Below the pieces are notes generated by a model. That model searched no databases. It had not been told where the DNA came from and saw only the letters and a program-made list of their open reading frames with translations. From Rhizobium sp. ICMP 5592 (lineage in GTDB: Bacteria > Pseudomonadota > Alphaproteobacteria > Rhizobiales > Rhizobiaceae), in the NCBI RefSeq assembly GCF_009498525.1, contig NZ_QSNT01000003.1:755557-819556 (forward strand): 64,000 bases of DNA, given 5' to 3'. This document shows positions 63,822-64,000 of this stretch, piece by piece. Made by a program: the position numbers and the translations under genes. Within the stretch, counting starts at the first letter, position 1. Every line of letters begins with the position of its first letter.

Positions 63822-63886
63822 GCATGATCTTATCCGAAAACCGCTTCACACTTTTCGCTGCGCGGTCCTTCGGTTCGGGATCATGC
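63822..63886. repeat. GCATGATC palindromic intergenic element
   Basis: GCATGATC (63822-63829) and GATCATGC (63879-63886) bound inner complementary parts (TCCGAAAACCG against CGGTTCGGGA). It sits between the convergent aglR and folD genes. This form is common in Rhizobiales intergenic DNA. A related element is at 7423-7488. Confidence 0.6.
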
Positions 63887-63892
63887 TTCAAA

Positions 63893-64000
63893 TCAGAATT
63901 TCGGTACTGGTTTTCCCGCAGCGCGATGAGCGGCGATGACGGTATTGGCCATCAGCATGGCGATGGTCATCGGTCCGACACCGCCCGGTACAGGCGTGAT
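63893..64000 (-). CDS. folD: Methylenetetrahydrofolate dehydrogenase/cyclohydrolase FolD, 3' end only
   Basis: The visible 35 residues, ITPVPGGVGPMTIAMLMANT and VIAAHRAAGKPVPKF, contain the PGGVGPMT motif near the FolD C-terminus that lines the NADP/folate site. The gene enters from the right edge of the window and its start is outside. FolD interconverts one-carbon tetrahydrofolates. Confidence 0.9.
   Translation of the reverse strand: MTPVPGGVGPMTIAMLMANTVIAAHRAAGKPVPKF

Overview
The window looks like a chromosomal segment of a fast-growing rhizobium (Rhizobiaceae, probably Rhizobium sensu lato). The evidence is a RirA-type iron regulator with its three cluster cysteines, a CbrA-like cell-cycle kinase beside a phasin gene, the alpha-glucoside operon aglEFGAK with aglR, an Entner-Doudoroff block zwf-pgl-edd, rhizobial RIME-like palindromes, and a tRNA-His of the alphaproteobacterial type (no G-1, A73). 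Coding DNA is about 60% G+C by eye. As I recall, phaP-cbrA and the zwf/agl neighbourhood also occur in Sinorhizobium meliloti. I see no rRNA, CRISPR array, transposase, integrase or phage gene.

Layout. 1-5.6 kb: rlmE (partial), ppx with a long basic N-terminal extension, a LysR regulator divergent from a small monooxygenase-fold gene, an ECF sigma/anti-sigma pair, and an exported TPR protein. 5.8-9.3 kb: a translationally coupled type III polyketide synthase and ICMT-like methyltransferase, a D-amino-acid dehydrogenase-like flavoprotein, and gluconokinase. 9.4-15.8 kb: dppABCDF, then rirA with two candidate iron boxes. 15.9-21.3 kb: an M48 protease with a YjgN-type membrane protein, a VOC protein, and mmsA divergent from a LysR gene.

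21.3-25 kb is the least ordinary part: small lineage-specific genes, two overlapping membrane-protein genes and tRNA-His. About 1.5 kb here is bounded by a 133-bp imperfect direct repeat that includes the tRNA 3' end. 25-36 kb: cbrA, a PhnB-like gene, a RIME-like repeat, a DEAD-box helicase, acetoacetyl-CoA synthetase and an AsmA protein.

36-49.4 kb is largely polyamine-related: potFGHI for putrescine uptake, a LysR gene, a chemoreceptor, an ankyrin protein, an HI0933-type flavoprotein, then puuA-puuB for gamma-glutamyl-putrescine formation and oxidation. 49.5-53.7 kb: zwf-pgl-edd. 53.7-55.9 kb: a DUF3313-like lipoprotein divergent from a TetR gene across a 37-bp nested palindrome, and a PilZ-like protein. 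56-63.8 kb: aglE-F-G-A-K (minus strand) and divergent aglR with two LacI-type palindromes. The window ends in the 3' end of folD.

The genes fit together metabolically. Alpha-glucosides enter through AglEFGK and are hydrolysed by AglA; the resulting glucose can feed Zwf-Pgl-Edd, which GntK also supplies from gluconate. Putrescine enters through PotFGHI and is processed by PuuA/PuuB. The phasin and acetoacetyl-CoA synthetase point to polyhydroxybutyrate turnover.
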